NCBI GenBank assembly: GCA_032622095.1
Contig: CP136064.1
Span: 185,116,209-185,180,208, forward strand
Length of the DNA: 64,000 nucleotides
Direction: 5' to 3'
From: Siphonodentalium dalli
Lineage: Eukaryota > Mollusca > Scaphopoda > Gadilida > Siphonodentaliidae
Both the position numbers and the translations under genes were made by a program. Each line of letters opens with the position of its first letter. The first letter of the stretch is position 1. Positions 23,377 through 34,460 of the stretch are shown here, piece after piece. Under the pieces are notes generated by a model that did not search any database, was not told the DNA's origin, and was given only the letters and a program-made list of their open reading frames with translations.

Positions 23377-24080
23377 ACCTTATCCAAGTTTCAGGAAATC
23401 TCTTGTTCACATACCATGTTATTTGTCAGAACATTTGACGAAAATCCGAACATCTACATATATATAATTATAGGTTTCCAAACGAAATGTGCAGATGGAA
23501 ATCTAACAATAGTGAACACGATTGAAAAATATGTGGTGTTTTAGCTGGTTTTAGGGGATGAATTCCATTATGTTATAAAATGTGACACAATTAAAGACCC
23601 CAGAGAGGAATACATCCCACATTATTATGGACATATCAGTTAGAGAGAAATTCTACGATTTACTCACTATATGTAACGTTGCAATACTGAAACGACTTTG
23701 TATATTTTTAAAACTTGCATTCAAACGGATAAAATAGTAATCTTGCATGAGGGGAAGCAGAGTGTACATAACCTAACGGAAAGAGCAATTAGCATTTCCG
23801 TTATACTGTGCAAATTATATTTCATTGTTGAAAATTAAATACTACTGTATTGAAACTATTCATAACATTTTATACCCAGTGTCACTGAGCCAGTTCAGTT
23901 AAATAAATCAACCAATCGATCAAGGAGTGACACCCTCATACCCATTATATCGGCTAAAATTGACAGCATTATATCAGAATATATCAATTCTAGCATATAA
24001 GCTTAATATGAACATGATCCGGAACGTTCTTCAAATTGAATGATTCGGGGGGGGGGGGGGTCGTGAGAAAATTTACACAT
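23377..24080. other. No gene seen; contains a poly-G run
   Basis: AT-rich sequence with short frames. A G run of about 15 sits at 24047-24061. No repeats recognised. Confidence 0.45.
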
Positions 24081-24312
24081 ACAGGCACCCGATCCGCATA
24101 GACTTATCAGATATAAATACGTAATGACGGAAATTCTTTACCATCTATAGATACGTAAGTGTGGACCGTATACGCCCATCGAGCCCACTATTACCATTTA
24201 TATCTCTTAATGCTGTCTGATCACGGGCCCATCATTATGACATATAGAACACTAATTGTAACCTTATCCAGAGTCCATTATGTTTATCTATAAAACTGTA
24301 ATAAAACCCAAC
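24081..24312 (+). repeat. Dispersed repeat R4, copy 1
   Basis: The reverse complement of 51311-51547. Nearly identical over ACCCGATCCGCATAGA, ATATAAATACGTAATGACGG, ACGTAAGTGTGGACCGTATA and CGGGCCCATCATTATGACAT; more diverged toward 24312. Confidence 0.85.
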
Positions 24313-24596
24313 GGATAGTTTTGTGTGTATAGCGTTTATGGTCATTGCCTTGTGTGTGTAGGGGTGGGCAATATCGGCATCTCTATGCATTGAAGTGTGC
24401 ATATCTATACTAGTTAAATAGTGGGTATGAGGTATAAACGAATCGATGCATGGATGTTTTTAAATGAATGGTTGAAAAGGACCCGTTTTGAGTACACGTC
24501 TTAAACTGATATACAGTACCAATATCGACATCAAATTAAAAAAAAATGTTGCGTATTTCCATGAAATCTTACGCGTGTATGATGTATGCTTCCCAA

Positions 24597-25128
24597 TCTC
24601 ATATATATTTTGAAGACCTCTGTCTGTCTGTATGTTTGTATGTATGTTTGTCATTTATACAAATCTACGATTCTCGACCGATCGGGACGAAACTTGGTAG
24701 GTGTGTGTAGTTTGACCAGGCGGTGGACGTTGTCGTGTTGGCGAGCCCGCGCGGCGCCCGCTTCGCGCATGCACAGACGAGATCTCGGAAACGGGTAGAG
24801 CTATCGACTTGAAATTTGCTATGTGAATGTATCTTTCCCCGGATTCAAATTTTATCGGATCGGCGAGCCCGTGCGACGCCAGCTTCGCGCATGCGCAGAC
24901 CGGATCTCGGAAACGGGTAGAGGTATCGACTTGAAATTTGGTATGTGAATGTATCTTGCCCCGGATACGAATTTTATCGGGTCGCCGAGCCCGTGCGACG
25001 CCAGCTTCGCGCATGCGCAGACCAGATCTTGGAAACGGGTAGAGCTATCGACTTGAAATCGTCGGGCTGGGTGGAGCTATCGAAATTTGGTTTTTGAATA
25101 GCCCGGACAACGTCGGGCTCATCGGCTA
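24597..25128 (+). mobile_element. Helitron/HINE-like module 1 with 122-bp tandem core
   Basis: The head TCTCATATATATTTTGAAGA runs into a TCTGTCTG/TATGTTTG stretch. A segment ACAAATCTACGATTCTCGAC follows, then 122-bp units (phase marks at 24802, 24924 and 25046), and a tail with the small hairpin GCCCGGACAACGTCGGGC ending CGGCTA. AT-type 5' start and 3' stem-loop before CTA(G) fit a non-autonomous rolling-circle (Helentron/HINE or Pearl-type) element. Long minus-strand frames here follow the repeat and are not genes. Confidence 0.65.
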
Positions 25129-25850
25129 TCTCCTATATATTTTGAACACCTCTGTATGTCTGTCTGTATGTCTGTCTGTATGTATATCATTTATACAAAT
25201 CTACGATTCTCGACCGATCGGGACGAAACTTGGTACTTGTGTGTAGTTTGACCAGGCGGTCGTCGTTGCCGTATTGGCGAGCCCGTGCGGCGCCCGCTTC
25301 GCGCATGCGCAGACGAGATCTCGGAAACGGGTGGAGCTATCGACTTGAAATTTTCTATTGGAATGTATATTGCCCCGGATACGAATTTTATCGGGTCGCC
25401 GAGCCCGTGCGACGCCAGCTTCGCACGTGCGCAGACGAGATCTCGGAAACGGGTAGAGCTATCGACTTGAAATTTGGTATGTGAATGTATATTGCCCCGG
25501 ATACGAATTTTATCGGGTCGCCGAGCCAGTGCGACTTCAGCTTCGCGCATGCGCAGACGAGATATCGGAAACGGGTGGAGCTATCGACTTGAAATTTGGT
25601 ATGTGAATGTATCTTGCCCCGGATACGAATTTTATCGGGTCGCCGAGCCCGTGCGACGCCAGCTTCGCGCATGCGCAGACCAGATCTCGGAAACGGGTAG
25701 AGCTATCGACTTGAAATTTGGTTTTTGAATAGCCCGGACCATCGACGTATATTGTATAGATCGATGCCCGGACAACGTCGGGCTGGGTAGAGCTATCGAC
25801 TTTAAATTTGGTTTTTGAATAGCCCGGACAACGTCGGGCTCATCGGCTAG
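25129..25850 (+). mobile_element. Helitron/HINE-like module 2 with 122-bp tandem core
   Basis: Starts TCTCCTATATATTTTGAACA immediately after the CGGCTA of module 1. It has the same head, then 122-bp units in strict register (25338, 25460, 25582, 25704), an internal duplicated tail fragment and a final GCCCGGACAACGTCGGGC hairpin ending CGGCTAG at 25850. Units contain TCTCGGAAACGGGTAGAGCT and CGCGCATGCGCAGAC. Non-coding. Confidence 0.65.
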
Positions 25851-26473
25851 TCTATTATATATGTTGGGAAATTTGTCTGTGTGTGTATGTCTGTCTGTCT
25901 GTTCGTGATGGACTCGAAAACGGCGGAACCGATTTCGATGAAACTTTGTATGTGGTTATACTTTCGGCCGGGGAGTGGCATGGGCCTATTAATTTGCCCG
26001 TGCGACGTGACCTTGACATTGAAATCGGGTCATTTCCAGGTCGAACGCCCGAGTATCACGTGATTTCGATGAAAATTAGTGTCTGGGGATACTTTCGTAT
26101 GGGGAGTATCATAAGCCTATTCGTTTGCTCGTGCGACGTGACCTTGACCTTGAAATCGGGTCAATTCAAGATCAAATCGCGAATTTTTATGGAATTTTGA
26201 CGGAATTTGATACATATGGTTACTTTTTTCCACTGGGTGTTTTGGACGGGTCAAATCGTGACCCCGACCTGACATTGACCTTCAAAATTATCAATTCGTG
26301 GTCAAATCGGGTAAAACCGGATGGAGGTACTTTTGCCTGGGCAGTGTTTTGGACGGGTCAAATCATGACCCCACCTGACCTTGACCTTCGAAATGGACAA
26401 TTCAAGGTCAAATCGCGCAATTCGCGAAAAGCAGAGGGGAAACAGCCCGGACGAAGTCGGGTCCACCTGCTAG
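25851..26473 (+). mobile_element. Helitron/HINE-like module 3 with a different core
   Basis: Begins TCTATTATATATGTTGGGAA directly at the end of module 2. Its core is unrelated to the 122-bp unit: units of roughly 120-130 bp with CGTGACCTTGACCTTGAAAT and CGATTTCGATGAAA. It ends with the hairpin CCCGGACGAAGTCGGG, then CCACCTGCTAG. A related fragment begins at 40856. Apparent frames (105 and 119 codons) are repeat translations. Confidence 0.65.
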
Positions 26474-26529
26474 TTACGATATAAAATATGAGATTAAGGA
26501 ACACGGACAACAAAGATTAGTTCCATTCC

Positions 26530-28480
26530 TTATTCCTTATTCAAAAGTTGTACAAGGTAAAACAAAGGGTATTATATGGTGCCCACAATGTATCCCCCAC
26601 GCACCCACCCCGATCCAAAAATACCGTCACCCAGAGGGATTCGAATAGGGCACCAATGTAATTTCTCGGCCCCTTAACCGATTTAGGTCAAATAAAGGAT
26701 GCTATAGATTGCACCAAATCACTCTTTCCAAACACCCCACCCTCATCCAAAAAATGGCCGCCGTCCAGATGAGTTCATATAGGGTACCCCTGTCATTTCT
26801 CGGCCTCGACCGATTTAGGTCAAACAAAGGGCGTTGTATAGTGGCTCCCAAGCCAATCTAAATATTTACCCCATTCAACCCCCGATTCAAAATGGCCGCT
26901 GTCCAGAAGAGTTCAAATATGGCACCCATGCCATTTCTCGGCCCCTTGACTAATCTAGGTCAAACAAAGTGTATTGTATGGTGACCCCATAGCGGTGTAG
27001 TAGGATGACTCACAAGCCTATCTAAATATGCACCTATCTGATCTAAAATGGACGCCCTCCAGAGGGGTTCAAATAGGTAGGCCTACTCATGCATCGGTCC
27101 TTTGACCGGTATATGTCAAACAAAGGGTATTGTAGAGTGGCCGCCTAACCGATCTAAATATTCACACCACACCGATCCAAAATGGACGCCACCCGGATGG
27201 GTTCAAATATGGCATAGGTCCCTTGGCAGATTTATGTCAAATAATTAGCGTTCTAGGGTGTCCTACAATCAAATCTTTGCACACACCCCAACCTGGTCCA
27301 AAATGGCCGCCACACAGAGGGGTTCAAATAGGGTACATATATATGCAATTTCTCGTCCTCTTGGTCGATTTAGGTCAAACAAATGGCGTTGTATGATGGC
27401 CCCGGCCAATTAAAATATTCACCCCATTCATCCCTTCCAGATTCAAAGAATCAAGAGGAGTTCAAATAGGGCTCCCATGGCCATTTACCCGATTTAGTTC
27501 AAAAAAGGATGTTACGTGTGGCCCCAAGCCAATCTAAATATTCACCTCGTTCACCCGACCCCAGTCTAAAATGGCCGCTGTCCAGATGGGTTCAAATTGG
27601 GCACCATGTCAACCCTAGACCCTTAATCGATTTAGGTTTCATAAACCTATATCCAATAATAGGTTTTGTGTGACCCACTTCCATCCAAAATGGCCGCCAT
27701 CCAATGGTGATCAGATAGGGCACTTGTGCCATTTTTTTCGTTTAATGTCAAACAAATGGTGTTTTAGGATGACCCCTATCCGATCTAAATATTCACCCAT
27801 GCATCCTGATCCAAAAATGGCCGCCGTCCAGTGGGGTTCAAATAGGCCACTCGCGCAATTTATTGGCCGATTTAGGTTAAACAAAGGGTGTAATTGTAGG
27901 GTGGCCCTAAGCCGATCTAAATATTCACCACACCACGATCCAAAATGGCCGCCACCCAGAGGGTTTCAAATGGGGCATATATGCCGTTTATCGGCCCTTG
28001 ACCGGTTTAGGTCAAATAAAGGGCATTGTTATGAGTTCCCATCAATGAACTCGTCGTACATCCCACACACCCCATCCCGATCCAAAATGTCCGCCGTCCA
28101 GAGGGGTTTGAATAGGGTGCACGTGCCCATGCCATTTCTCGGCCCCTTGACCGATTTATGTCAAACAAAGTGTGTTGTATGATGATCCACTTGTAGACCC
28201 AAATACAAGTGGGCGTTCCCATATATGGGAAAATAATTGCGCAAATGAATTGTGCTGAAGCGCAATTGATTGCGCTTCAGTCCAATTCAATTGCGCTTCA
28301 TCAATTGCACTGAAGCGCAATTGAATTGCGCTGAAACGAAGTGAATTTGGCCTCCCATAGTTACATTGTGCCCCCTTCCGCCTCCCACAAGGAACTGTTT
28401 TCACACCACATAACCCTATCCCAATCCAAAAATTGCCGCCATCCAGGGGTTCAAATGGGCACCCATAGACTACCGTAAGC
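26530..28480 (+). repeat. Degenerate tandem array R5, unit about 120-150 bp
   Basis: A dozen or more units, each containing a CCAAAATGGCCGCC-type segment (for example near 26752, 26888, 27299, 27568, 27686, 27815, 27942). Each is followed by GGGTTCAAATAGGGCACC, CCCTTGACCGATTTAGGTCA and CAAACAAAGGGTGTTGTA-like segments. The 170-codon frame at 27670-28182 arises from unit periodicity and is not a gene. The array is interrupted at 28232-28345. Confidence 0.85.
28232..28345. repeat. Cluster of alternating inverted GAAGCGCAATTGA units
   Basis: At least six copies of TTGCGCTTCA or its complement alternate in orientation within about 110 bp, inside array R5, giving several competing hairpins. Likely a mini-palindromic insertion. 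Confidence 0.8.
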
Positions 28481-28549
28481 CGGAATCTAACGAGTGAAGA
28501 AAGTCTACCAGAATCAGTTATCGGCTTGCCATAATATTTATTTGAGACG

Positions 28550-28653
28550 TCATGGACGCTGGGTGAGCTTGTCCAGATCAGAATCAGCGATTTGCCAGCT
28601 CACGTGATATGGATACTTGACATGGGTAGTCACGTGATTTCTCATCGTACAAA
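28550..28653 (+). promoter_or_regulatory. Possible promoter-like segment
   Basis: Just after the end of array R5 there are two CACGTG E-boxes (28601-28606 and 28631-28636) and a GACGTCAT CRE-like element near 28553, upstream of an ATG at 28654. No TATA box is evident. These sites are short and can occur by chance. Confidence 0.2.
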
Positions 28654-28772
28654 ATGGCGTTTTATACGTTTACCACGCTTCACAAATTAAATTCTTGTAT
28701 TTCACTTCACATCGGACGCAAACCAACGTACTTGAAGAACCAGTCGATGTTTCAGGATCAAGAAATCGGAGT
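28654..28772 (+). CDS. Candidate first coding exon, unknown protein
   Basis: I do not recognise this sequence. An ATG in a favourable AAAATGG context opens a frame of 40 codons that stops at 28774. A GTAAGT splice-donor-like hexamer at 28773-28778 would end the exon just before the stop, leaving a 39-codon partial (119 nt). The segment is in non-repetitive sequence with E-box-like sites upstream and a palindromic element downstream at 28816. No downstream exon could be identified within the window. Chance is a serious alternative. Confidence 0.18.
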
Positions 28773-28815
28773 GTAAGTATTTGCTGTAGTCAATAACTCA
28801 ATAACTGGGAGTCGG

Positions 28816-29000
28816 TAGTCCAACAAATTAGACGATTCGGATTAAGTCAATTTTAAGACCTATTTTTTTTATAAATATTTGGACATTTATGTGGCCTTAA
28901 ATTGGCTTAATGAAGTTAATCCCTTAGAAGGGTTAAGATAATCGTAAATGTCCAAATATGAAAATATATCTTAACCCGAATAGTCTAATTTGTTGGACTA
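28816..29000. mobile_element. Small TIR element (185 bp) inserted at a SINE head
   Basis: The left end TAGTCCAACAAATTAGAC is exactly complemented at the right end, with TIRs extending imperfectly to about 30 bp. It is flanked by GGGAGTCGG (28807-28815) and GGAAGTCGG (29001-29009), an 8-9 bp target-site duplication with one mismatch, as in hAT- or Mutator-like elements. Non-coding. Confidence 0.8.
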
Positions 29001-29190
29001 GGAAGTCGGTAGCCGAGAGGTAGCGTATTGCCTATTGCAGTATTGGTCTCTCGTGCTAGCGGACCGGGGATCGCAACTTGAACCTGGGCAGGGTATTCTG
29101 ACAAAAATCAGAATTCGGTCAGATATCAAGTTTGTCAGGCTGAAAAGTCTCATTCGAGATCACTGAATAAAGATCTGATTGCAAAATGCT
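29001..29190 (+). mobile_element. tRNA-derived SINE head (putative)
   Basis: GGTAGCCGAGAGGTAGCG matches a tRNA box A, and GGGGATCGCAACTTGAACC further down is a degenerate box B. The body continues with TATTCTGACAAAAATCAGAA before a C22 run. Interpreted as a SINE and not a tRNA gene, because the acceptor stem does not pair. Confidence 0.5.
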
Positions 29191-29199
29191 GACTCCCAC

Positions 29200-29222
29200 C
29201 CCCCCCCCCCCCCCCCCCCCCC
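29200..29222. repeat. Poly-C tract
   Basis: About 22 consecutive C residues. Similar C or G homopolymers occur near 12940, 19071, 24047, 35001, 35135, 38951, 52450 and 55598. Confidence 0.95.
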
Positions 29223-29239
29223 ATTACAACACTTGTCCA

Positions 29240-29625
29240 GGTAATAGGTATGTTGTCGTGGGTGCAGCCACGCACTGTCCGATCGGGTGCGGACATTAAT
29301 TTAATGGCTGCATGACCCGTGTACACGCCTCGGTGTGTGCACGTTAAAGAACGCTACTGGAGTCACCACAGGGTTATAAAGTTACTCGGCCGTGGTAGCA
29401 CCTGGACCAGTGTGTCGTCTACAACCAGAATTGGTTCCTGCACTGTAATACATGTATCTACAGATACAGAACTTCGGTGGAACTCAATAGGCCTAGCAGG
29501 TCTGGCAATCGTGAATGCCCGTGATTGTGAAGTGGCGAAAAATCAATACAACTTAGTGTCGGCGCACACGATCTCGGCTGCCGGATAAATCGGGGACAAC
29601 CGGGATCGTGTGCGCCCACACTTTG
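29240..29625 (+). repeat. SINE-like body with CACGTTAAAGAAC segment and terminal hairpin
   Basis: Contains GTGTGTGCACGTTAAAGAAC, resembling a conserved central segment of some invertebrate SINEs (recognition from memory). The 3' part 29559-29621 forms a hairpin: GTGTCGGCGCACACGATC with its partner GATCGTGTGCGCCCACAC. The 89-codon frame across it is not supported as coding. Confidence 0.4.
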
Positions 29626-29824
29626 GGCCGGTTTTTGTCGGATTCGATTTAATCTGACCGATCAAACTGAGTTTGATTTCACCTGGAAAATCCGGCTCGT
29701 GACTATGGCAACACGCATGTTTTGCTTGTCGCATGACCGTCACGTGGCCAAAACCTCATTCAAAATGTCAGAATAGTTTGCAGCAACCGCTATTCGAAAA
29801 TAAATAAAGAATTCTGATCAATCG

Positions 29825-32800
29825 ACTCTTTGCATGACTAAATCCTTTGGCATGGGCTACAGGTCGTAGCTTTGGTCAGATCTTCATGAAATTTGTCATG
29901 TATGCTAACAATGAGATGTAGATGGGAACGAGTCATTTTGGGGTCATTCGGCCAAAAAAGATGGCTGTCAGCGACTCAGCAGCCATCTTGGATTTTACTC
30001 TTTCGCAGTCTTTGCATGACTAAATCCTTTGGCGCGGGCTACAGGTTGTACCTTTGGTCAGATCTTCTTGAAATTTGTCATCGATATTAACAATGACATG
30101 TAAATGGGAACAAGTCATTTTGGGGTTAATCGGCTAAAAAACATGGCCGCCAGAAGCCATCTTGGATTTCAAAATTCAATCCATTAGCACGGGCTACATG
30201 TCGTACTGTTTATCTGATCATCATGAAAATTGTCATGGAGATTAACAATGACATGTAGATGGGAACGAGTCATTTTGGGTTCATTCGGCAAAAAAACATG
30301 GCCGCCAGCAGCCATCTTGAATTTTACTCTTTGCATGACTAAATTCTTTGGCACGGTCTACAGGTCCCTCATCCCTCATCTCTTTGTAACAAACTTCATA
30401 TGGTACTTTTGACTGACCTTTATATTGGAGCCATCAATTTTTTTCGATATTTTATTGAAAAACATGGCCACCAGCAGCCATCGTGGATTTTACTCTTTGT
30501 ATGACTAAATCCTTTGGCACACCCTACATGCCTTCTGCCTCATCGGATCGTCACCAAACTTCACAGGGATCTTCAGGGAGACCTCAGATAGGAGCCGTTA
30601 TTTTTAGCTCAACTTACTTTGTAAGTTTGAGCTATTGCCATGGGTTGTCGTGTGTGTGTCTGTCAACAATTTCCTTTTGCGCGGGCTACAGGTCGTACAT
30701 TTGGTCTGATCTTTATGAAATTTGTCATGAATGTTGTCATTGACATGTAGATGGGAATGTGTCATTTTGGGGTCATTCGGCCAAAAAACGTGGCTGCTGG
30801 CGGCCATCTTGGATTTTAAAATTAAATCCATTGGCGCGGGCTACAGGTCGTACTGTTCCTCTGATCATCATGAAATTTGTCATATATGTTAATATTGACA
30901 AGTGATTTTGTCGGATCTTCATGAAATTTGTCATGGATGTTAAAAATTACATGTAGATGGGAACGATTCGTTTTGGGGTCATTCGGCCAGAAAACATGGC
31001 TACCAGCAGCCTTCTTGGATTTTGCTCTTTACATGACTAAATCCTTTGGCGCGGGCTACAGGTCGTAGCTTTTGTCGGATCTTCATGAAATTTGTCATGG
31101 ATGTTAACAATGCCATGTAGATGGGAATGAGTGATTTTGGGTTTGTTCGGCCCAAAAAAACATGGCAGCCAGCAGCCATCTTGGATTTCAGAATTCAATC
31201 CATTACCACAGTCTACAGGTCGTATCTTTTTTCGGATCATTATGAAATTTGAAATGGATGTTAATATTGACATGTAGTTGGTATTGAGTTATGATGGGGT
31301 CAAAAAAACATGGCCGCCAGCAGCCATTTTGGATTTTACTCTTTGTATGTCTAAATCCTTTAGCACGGGCTACAGGTCGTACCTTTGGTCCGATCATCAT
31401 GAAATTTGTCATGAATGTTAACATTGACATGTAGATGGGAATTAGTAATTTTGGGGTCATTCGGCCCAAAAACATGGCCGTCGGCAGCCATCTTAGATTT
31501 ACTCTTTGCATGACTAAATTCTTTGGCACGGCCTACAGGTCGTACCTTTGGTCGGATCATCATAAAATGTATCATGGATGTTAACAATGACATGTAGATG
31601 GGAACGAGTCATTTTGGGGTCATTCGGCAAAAAAACATGGCCGCCAGCAGCCATTTTGGATTTTACTCTTCGTATGACTAAATCCTTTAGCACGGACTCT
31701 AGGTCGTACCTTTAGTCTGATCATCATGAAATTTGTCATGGCTGTTGAAATTGGAATGTAGATGGGAACGAGTCATTGCTGCCAGTGGCCATCTTGGATT
31801 TCAAAATTCAATCCATTAGCACGGGCTACAGGTCGTACCTTTGGTCTGATCATCATGAAATTTGTCATGAATGTTAACATTGACATGTAGATGGGAACGA
31901 GTAATTTTGGAGTCATTCGGCCAAAAAACATGGCTGCCAGCAGCCATCTTAGATTTACTCTTTGCATGACTAAATTCTTTGGTACGGCCTACAGGTCGTA
32001 CCCTTGGTCGGATTATCATAAAATGTCTCATAGCTGTTGACATTGAAATGTAGATGGGAACGAGTCATTTTGGGTTCATTCGGGAAAAAAACATGGCCGC
32101 CAGTGGCCATCTTGGATTTCAATATTCAATCCATTAGCACGGGCTACAGGTCGTATTGTTTGTCTGATCATCATGAAGTTGTCATGGATATTAATACTGA
32201 CATGTAGATGGGAAACGAGTAATTTTAGGGTTGTTCCGCCAAAAAACATGGCCACCGGCAGCCATCTTAGATTTTACTCTTTGCATGACTGAATTCTTTG
32301 GCATGGCCTACAGGTTGTACCTTTGGTCGGATCATCATAAATTTTTTCATGGATGTTAACAATGACATGTAGATGGGAACGAGTCATTTTGGGGTCATTC
32401 GGCAAAAAAACATGGCCGCCAGCAGCCATTTTGGATTTTACTCTTTGTATGACTAAAATAAATCCTTTAGCATGGGCTACAGGTCGTACCTTTAGTCTGA
32501 TCATGATGAAATTTGTCATGGCTGTTGAAATTGGAATGTAGATGGGAGTCATTTTGGGGTCATTCAACAAAAAACATGGCCGCCAGCGGCCATCTTGCAT
32601 TTCAAAATTCAATCCATTAGGACGGGCTACAGGTTGTACCTTTGGTCCGATCTTTATGAAATTTGTCATGAATGTTGACATTGTCATGTAGATGGGAACG
32701 AGTTATTTTGGGGTCATTCGGCAAAAAACATGGCCATCAGCCACCATTTTGGATTTCAAAATTCAATCCATTGGCGCGGGCTACAGGTCATATGCTTGTC

Positions 32801-33165
32801 TGATCATCATGAAATTTGTCAAGGATGTTAATATTGACATGTAGATCGGAACGAGTCATTTGGCAAAAAAAATGGCCACCAGAAGCCATCTTGGATTTAA
32901 CTCTTTGCATGACTAAATCCTTTGGCGCGGTCTACAGGTCGTATCATTTGTCAGATCATCATGAAATTTGTACTGGATGTTAATAATGACATGTTAATGG
33001 GAACAAGTCTTTTTGGGATCATTTGGCAAAAAAAACATGGCTGCCAGTGGCCATCTTAGATTTTACTCTTTGCATAACTAGACCTTTCAACTTTCCACAT
33101 TCCTAATCACTCCATTGACTTTAACACATGAAATTATTCCCTTTCCAAGTTGAGCTACAGTGTCA
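29825..33165 (+). repeat. Tandem array R6, forward copy, unit about 160 bp
   Basis: About 20 units. Each has AACATGGCCGCCAGCAGCCA, CTTGGATTTTACTCTTTGCA, GGCACGGGCTACAGGTCGTA, ATCATCATGAAATTTGTCAT and ATGTAGATGGGAACGAGTCA in order. A head-type segment TTTAGCTCAACTTACTTTGT sits inside at 30604, meaning at least two elements are fused. The tail near 33080-33165 ends TTTCCAAGTTGAGCTACAGT, inversely matching the head's AGCTCAACTT. No real genes among the many short minus-strand frames. Confidence 0.9.
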
Positions 33166-33610
33166 TTGACACTTTCATTCAAACTTCATATGGTTCTTTG
33201 GGGTGACCATCATGAATTTTACGCTTTCCATGGTGAATCCTTTGGCACATCCTGCAAGCCCTTATCCGATTGTCACCAAACTTAATATAGATCTTCAGTA
33301 TGACAACCAGATCAGAGCCATAAAAAAATTTCAAATTTGCTTAAAAAATGGCCACCGTCTTGGAATTTACTCTGGATTATTGTGTACAAGGATTATTATT
33401 GTATGATTAGTGAAGGATTATTCATAATTTTGTTTTCATTATCATTAAGGATCCTGGAACTCAAAGAGCTACTTATATATATATATATGGATAATAATGT
33501 GAGGGACCAGAATTTGATCAAGATATTATCCCAGAGATAGCTGAAAACTGATAAGGTATATATAATGTCTATCATGATATGTGGATACAGTAATATAAAT
33601 AAATAATTTT
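33166..33610 (+). other. R6-related remnant and sequence with no gene
   Basis: About 33180-33376 is one strongly diverged R6-like unit with AAATGGCCACCGTCTTGGAA. The rest is AT-rich with a short TA run near 33476. Confidence 0.55.
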
Positions 33611-34460
33611 TAGCTCAACTTGACAAAGTCAGGTTTCAGAGGTTTAAGCTATTGCCATGAGTTGGTATCCGTTGTCTGTCAGTCCGTCCATCCATCCATC
33701 AACAATTTCCTTTGGCACACCCAACAGTGAGACCTCTACATGTAGATGGGAACCATCAATTTTTTCCGAATTTCATTAAAAAATTGCCCGCCAGCAGTAA
33801 CTTTGATTTCAAATTTAAATCCATCAGCACACTTTGCATTCCACATTTATTGAAGAAATGTTTTGATAATGTACAGGCATGTTTAGGATTGCCTCTAGCT
33901 TGGAGCTATAAAATTTGAAGGATTTTTTATGAAAAACATGGCCGCCATCTTTAATTTTACTCTTTGCTTGACCAAATCCTTTGGCACACCCTATAGAATC
34001 TGATCGTCACCAAATTTCACATGGATCATCAGGGTGACCTATAGATGAGAGCCATCAATTTTATCTGAAATCTGTTAAGAAAAACATGGCCGTCAGCAGC
34101 CATCTTGGATTTTACTCTTTAGATGAATAAATCCTTTGACACACCCTACAGAGCACATCCCTCATCAGGTCATCACCAAACTTCATATGTCGCTTCGGGG
34201 GTAACCAATAAAAGGGATAGGGATGAATACAGAGATTTTTTGGGGAACCCTGTTTTCTGACCATGATATGCTGTGTGTGCATGTGTACATCCGACAATTC
34301 CCACTAGCACGTGCTACAAGTCCTTTGGTCAGATCATTTTGAAATTTGTCATAACATGTAGCTGGGAACGGGTCATTTTAGCGGCCTTTCGGCAAAAAAA
34401 CATGGCGGTCAGTGGCCAAAAATCAATCCGTTAACACAGACTACAGGCCTTACCTTTTTT
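33611..34460 (+). repeat. Second R6-type element, diverged
   Basis: Head TTTTAGCTCAACTTGACAAA, then AGCTATTGCCATGAGTTGG and a GTCAGTCCGTCCATCC stretch, followed by about five diverged units with AACATGGCCGCC or CATGGCCGTCAGCAGCCA. Same modular order as the minus-strand copies ending at 48225 and 51160. Confidence 0.75.

Noticed and set aside
24655-25728. Several 84-119 codon frames with similar peptides on both strands
   Set aside because: They are translations of the 122-bp tandem unit. Similar peptides arise because the unit repeats, and 122 is not a multiple of three, so the frames switch between units.
25883-26484. Frames of 105 and 119 codons resembling a repetitive protein
   Set aside because: They coincide with the CGTGACCTTGACC repeat of module 3 and end in its hairpin tail.
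27670-28182. 170-codon frame with repeated PKMAAVQ-like segments
   Set aside because: Array R5 translated; the repeating segment is the ATGGCCGCC-containing unit.
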